Below are positions 40,137 through 42,315 of a stretch of 42,315 nucleotides of DNA, piece after piece. Position 1 is the stretch's first letter, and each line of letters starts with the position of its first letter. This DNA is from an uncultured Pseudomonadota bacterium (lineage in GTDB: Bacteria; Myxococcota_A; UBA796; SXON01): assembly GCA_903885375.1 (NCBI GenBank), contig CAISIK010000125.1, positions 1 through 42,315 of the forward strand. Direction: 5' to 3'. The position numbers and the translations under genes were made by a program. The notes below the pieces were generated by a model that saw only the letters and a program-made list of their open reading frames with translations, did no database searches and was not told where the DNA came from.

Positions 40137-41678
40137 TCAGCGGGGTGCGGGTTCCTGGCTCTGCAAGAGCCGAGCGTAGCGGCGATGACGGTCGGCGAGC
40201 GGGGCCTCGCCGCGGAGCGCGTAGAGGTCGGCCAGCGCGCCCTGGGCGGCGGGATCGAAGGGGTCGACGTCGACCGCGCCGCGGTACTGCGTGAAGGCGG
40301 CGGCGGTGTCGCCTGCATCGAGGAGGAGCTTGCCGAGGAGCGTGCGGGTGACGGCGAACTCGGGGTAGTCGCGCACGGACTCCACGAGGAGCGCGCGGGC
40401 CTCGGTCTTCTTTCCGAGCGCGAGCAGGGCGGTGGCGGTGCGCGAGGCGAGCTGCGGCGAAGGGGGCTCACCTGGCGGGCTGGCCTTGAGGTACTCCACC
40501 AGCGCGGCGTCGGCGCGGCCGGCCTCGAGCAGGACATCGCCGAGCCGTGCGGAGCGGGCGAGGTCGGCCCGCTTGCCGAGCACCGGATCGGCGGCGAAGT
40601 CATCGCCCGCGCCGTCGAGCACCACGCCCGCCTCCGCGAGCTTGCGGCTCACCAGCTTCAGGCCCTTGAGGTAGCCGCGCCAGCCGGCGAGGAAGGCCGC
40701 CTGGTCGCCATCGGCGCCCACGTCGGCCACCGCCTGCAGCGCATCGCGCCCGCCCCGCACGAGGTCGAGGACCTGGGAGACGGCGCCGGGCCCCTTCACC
40801 TGCCGCAGGTACACGATCATCGTGCTCACCTGCGCGTAGGCCAGCGAGGCCTCCTCGGGCGAGGAGAGGAAGGCCATCGAGGGGTGCATCTTCGCGAGCG
40901 GCAGGAGCGAGTCGTTGGCCAGCGCATCGGCGAGGAGCGAGGCCTGCGTGGGGGCCAGCGGCTCCGGTTGCGACACGCGCCAGAGCACCTCGTGGCTACG
41001 GGCGATGCCCTCCTGGAGCCAGACGGGCGCGCGGTCCTCGGTGCGCCACGCCACGATGTAGTGGATGTACTCGTGCGCGATGGTGTCCTTCCAGCCGTAG
41101 CCGCGACCCAGCGCGCGGGGCGAGCTCACGAGCAGGCGCGTCCACTTCGAGAGCGCGATGACGCCGGTGGTGCGAACGGCGGCGCCGGGGAGCGAGGAGG
41201 CGTCGATGAAGCGCTGGGCGGTCGGGTACAGCTCCATGCGCACGCCACCGGGCGGCGCCCCGCCGAGCACGGGCCCGATGCGGTCGTGCGCGGCCTGCAG
41301 CGTTTCGAACGCCTCGTCGGTGAGCACGGCATCGAACCCGGGCCGGTAACGAAGCGTGACATCACCGCGGGTTTCCGCCACGAAGTCGGCGGTGGCCTGT
41401 TGGCTGCGGTCGAAGAGGGCGAGCCGGTCGGCATACCCCTCGGTGCTGGAAAAACTCCCGGCGGCGGCCTTCAGGTTTTCGTGGGCATCGGCGAACTCGC
41501 CGAGCGCGAACTGCAGCTCGGCGCGGGCGGCACGGCTGGCGTCGTCCTTGCCGAGCGAGCCGGCAGCGGCCTCCGCGCACTCCATGTCGTACACGTCGAG
41601 GCACCGGCGCACTTCTTCCGCGGGTGTGGCCATGGCCACGCCCGCGAGGGCACCCACGAGGAGCAGGACCCCGCTCAC
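40137..41678 (-). CDS. Secreted HExxH peptidase (peptidase MA-like) with C-terminal TPRs
   Basis: 513 residues with a signal peptide ([17 protein letters not shown]). A helical-repeat N-terminal section is followed by a gluzincin-like core: His202-Glu203 and His206 in [13 protein letters not shown], with a downstream Glu in [16 protein letters not shown]-like repeats fill roughly 375-500 ('[20 protein letters not shown]', '[20 protein letters not shown]'). This is the Peptidase_MA-like plan; the enzyme would be periplasmic. It is translationally coupled (GTGA) to the upstream DUF4175-like gene and lies before moxR, so its substrates may be envelope proteins handled by this operon. Confidence 0.8.
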   Translation of the reverse strand: MSGVLLLVGALAGVAMATPAEEVRRCLDVYDMECAEAAAGSLGKDDASRAARAELQFALGEFADAHENLKAAAGSFSSTEGYADRLALFDRSQQATADFVAETRGDVTLRYRPGFDAVLTDEAFETLQAAHDRIGPVLGGAPPGGVRMELYPTAQRFIDASSLPGAAVRTTGVIALSKWTRLLVSSPRALGRGYGWKDTIAHEYIHYIVAWRTEDRAPVWLQEGIARSHEVLWRVSQPEPLAPTQASLLADALANDSLLPLAKMHPSMAFLSSPEEASLAYAQVSTMIVYLRQVKGPGAVSQVLDLVRGGRDALQAVADVGADGDQAAFLAGWRGYLKGLKLVSRKLAEAGVVLDGAGDDFAADPVLGKRADLARSARLGDVLLEAGRADAALVEYLKASPPGEPPSPQLASRTATALLALGKKTEARALLVESVRDYPEFAVTRTLLGKLLLDAGDTAAAFTQYRGAVDVDPFDPAAQGALADLYALRGEAPLADRHRRYARLLQSQEPAPR

Positions 41679-42315
41679 TGGCGCACCAGCTCTTCGTAGT
41701 AGCGCCGGTTCGCCGCACGGTACGCTTCCGGCACCTCGCCCTGCATGCCTTCGAGCAGGGCCTTGCGGTAGGCCTCCGGCGTGTCGAACTCCTCAGGGGT
41801 CGGAATGGCCACCTCCCGGTTGCGGGAGCCCTCCCTCCCGTTGCCGCCCTGGCCGGGGCCGCCGGGGCCGTCCTCCTCCTCGCCCCCACCCTGCCCCTGG
41901 CCCTCACCCTGGCCCTGGCCGGACTGCTGCATCGCCTGCATGTCCTCCTGGGCCTGCTCGAGCTCACGCTTGGCGCGGCGCCACCCCTCGGCGGCCGCAC
42001 CCGTGGCGCCATCCGCCCCGAGAGCATCCCCATCCTGGAGCGCCTCGCTGCCGCGTTGCGCCTGCTCGGCCGCCTCGTCGGCCGCCTCCTGCATGCCCGT
42101 GCTGTCGGTCGGCAGCTCGCGGCCCACCGCCCGCGCCCGCTCGGCGGCCTTGCGGCCCTCCTCGGCCAGCCCCGACTGCTCGTCGGCCAGCTTGCGGAGG
42201 GCCTCCTGCAAGGCCGGCGAGGCCTGCGACTGGGCCCGACCGAGCTCATCGAGCGCCCGGGCCGCCTTGTCGGCCGCGCGCCCGGCACGATCGAGCGCCG
42301 CCGCCGCCGCCGCCG
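41675..42315 (-). CDS. DUF4175-like coiled-coil protein, 3' part (runs off the right end)
   Basis: About 213 codons are visible, open to the right edge, so the N-terminus is missing. The visible part is a long Ala/Glu/Gln helical coiled coil ('DRAGRAADKAARALDELGRA', 'AEEGRKAAERARAV'), a Gly/Gln/Glu low-complexity stretch (QGQGEGQGQGGGEEE) and a folded C-terminal ~55 residues, 'VAIPTPEEFDTPEAYRKALL' to '[11 protein letters not shown]'. That ending, with 'Y..a..rYYeeLv', is typical of DUF4175-like proteins in BatA/MoxR operons. The family call is moderate because the N-terminal membrane region is outside the window. Confidence 0.6.
   Translation of the reverse strand, partial: AAAAAALDRAGRAADKAARALDELGRAQSQASPALQEALRKLADEQSGLAEEGRKAAERARAVGRELPTDSTGMQEAADEAAEQAQRGSEALQDGDALGADGATGAAAEGWRRAKRELEQAQEDMQAMQQSGQGQGEGQGQGGGEEEDGPGGPGQGGNGREGSRNREVAIPTPEEFDTPEAYRKALLEGMQGEVPEAYRAANRRYYEELVRQ

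Noticed and set aside
42291..42315. CCG trinucleotide run at the right edge as a microsatellite
   Set aside because: It lies inside the open DUF4175-like frame and codes for Ala; ordinary in this GC-rich coil.

Overview
The window is very GC-rich DNA (most coding stretches are near 70% G+C) with frequent GTG and TTG starts. It most resembles a Myxococcota-type ('deltaproteobacterial') genome. The clues are a secreted amidase ending in a MYXO-CTERM-like Cys/hydrophobic/Arg-rich tail after an acidic 'DTGGG' linker, an AgmX/TonB-like lipoprotein, a large PknB-type kinase fused to an ATPase/TPR-like region, and a MoxR/DUF58/VWA operon. No rRNA, tRNA or CRISPR array was seen. The lineage is an inference from content; no marker gene was compared.

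Layout, left to right. (1) 1-908: accessory edge, with the start of an IS66-TnpA-like gene running off the left end and a mazEF-type toxin-antitoxin pair. (2) 986-3054: miaA coupled to a left-handed beta-helix acyltransferase/nucleotidyltransferase-like gene. (3) 3227-5385: a low-GC two-gene island coding for a KaiC-type double RecA ATPase and a stand-alone CheB methylesterase domain. (4) 5386-6966: gene-poor, repeat-bearing DNA with a possible gene relic and a DUF6036-like nucleotidyltransferase module. (5) 6967-11503: a clostripain-family protease lipoprotein, divergent from a glycosyltransferase and a pyruvyltransferase-methyltransferase-TPR fusion, probably surface polysaccharide synthesis. 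(6) 11576-14518: a large Ser/Thr kinase gene broken by a single in-frame TAG, with an unrecognised lower-GC gene beside it (14553-15278). (7) 15485-19198: a Tim44-like zinc-ribbon protein plus TPM-domain protein operon, divergent from a membrane protein with a transglutaminase-like Cys-His-Glu arrangement. (8) 19244-25630: housekeeping and envelope genes (cyclophilin, lspA, patatin, M50 site-2 protease, gcvP). (9) 25804-30359: secreted amidase, AgmX-like lipoprotein, sigma-70 family factor, PF10023-like aminopeptidase lipoprotein and FtsB/DivIC-like protein. (10) 30386-32692: a compact xanthine-dehydrogenase-family protein. (11) 32664-42315: an eight-gene minus-strand operon (DUF4175-like, HExxH/TPR peptidase, MoxR, DUF58, BatA/VWA, DUF4159, VWA/GATase-like, Cys-rich secreted protein), most junctions being 1- to 4-nt overlaps.

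The most unusual material is the compositionally foreign KaiC-CheB pair, the nonsense-interrupted kinase, the long MoxR/VWA operon with its metallopeptidase and secreted Cys-rich protein, the pyruvyltransferase-methyltransferase fusion, and two different dispersed hairpin-forming repeats present twice each. Everything here was read by eye; family names rest on motifs and layout, not on database searches.
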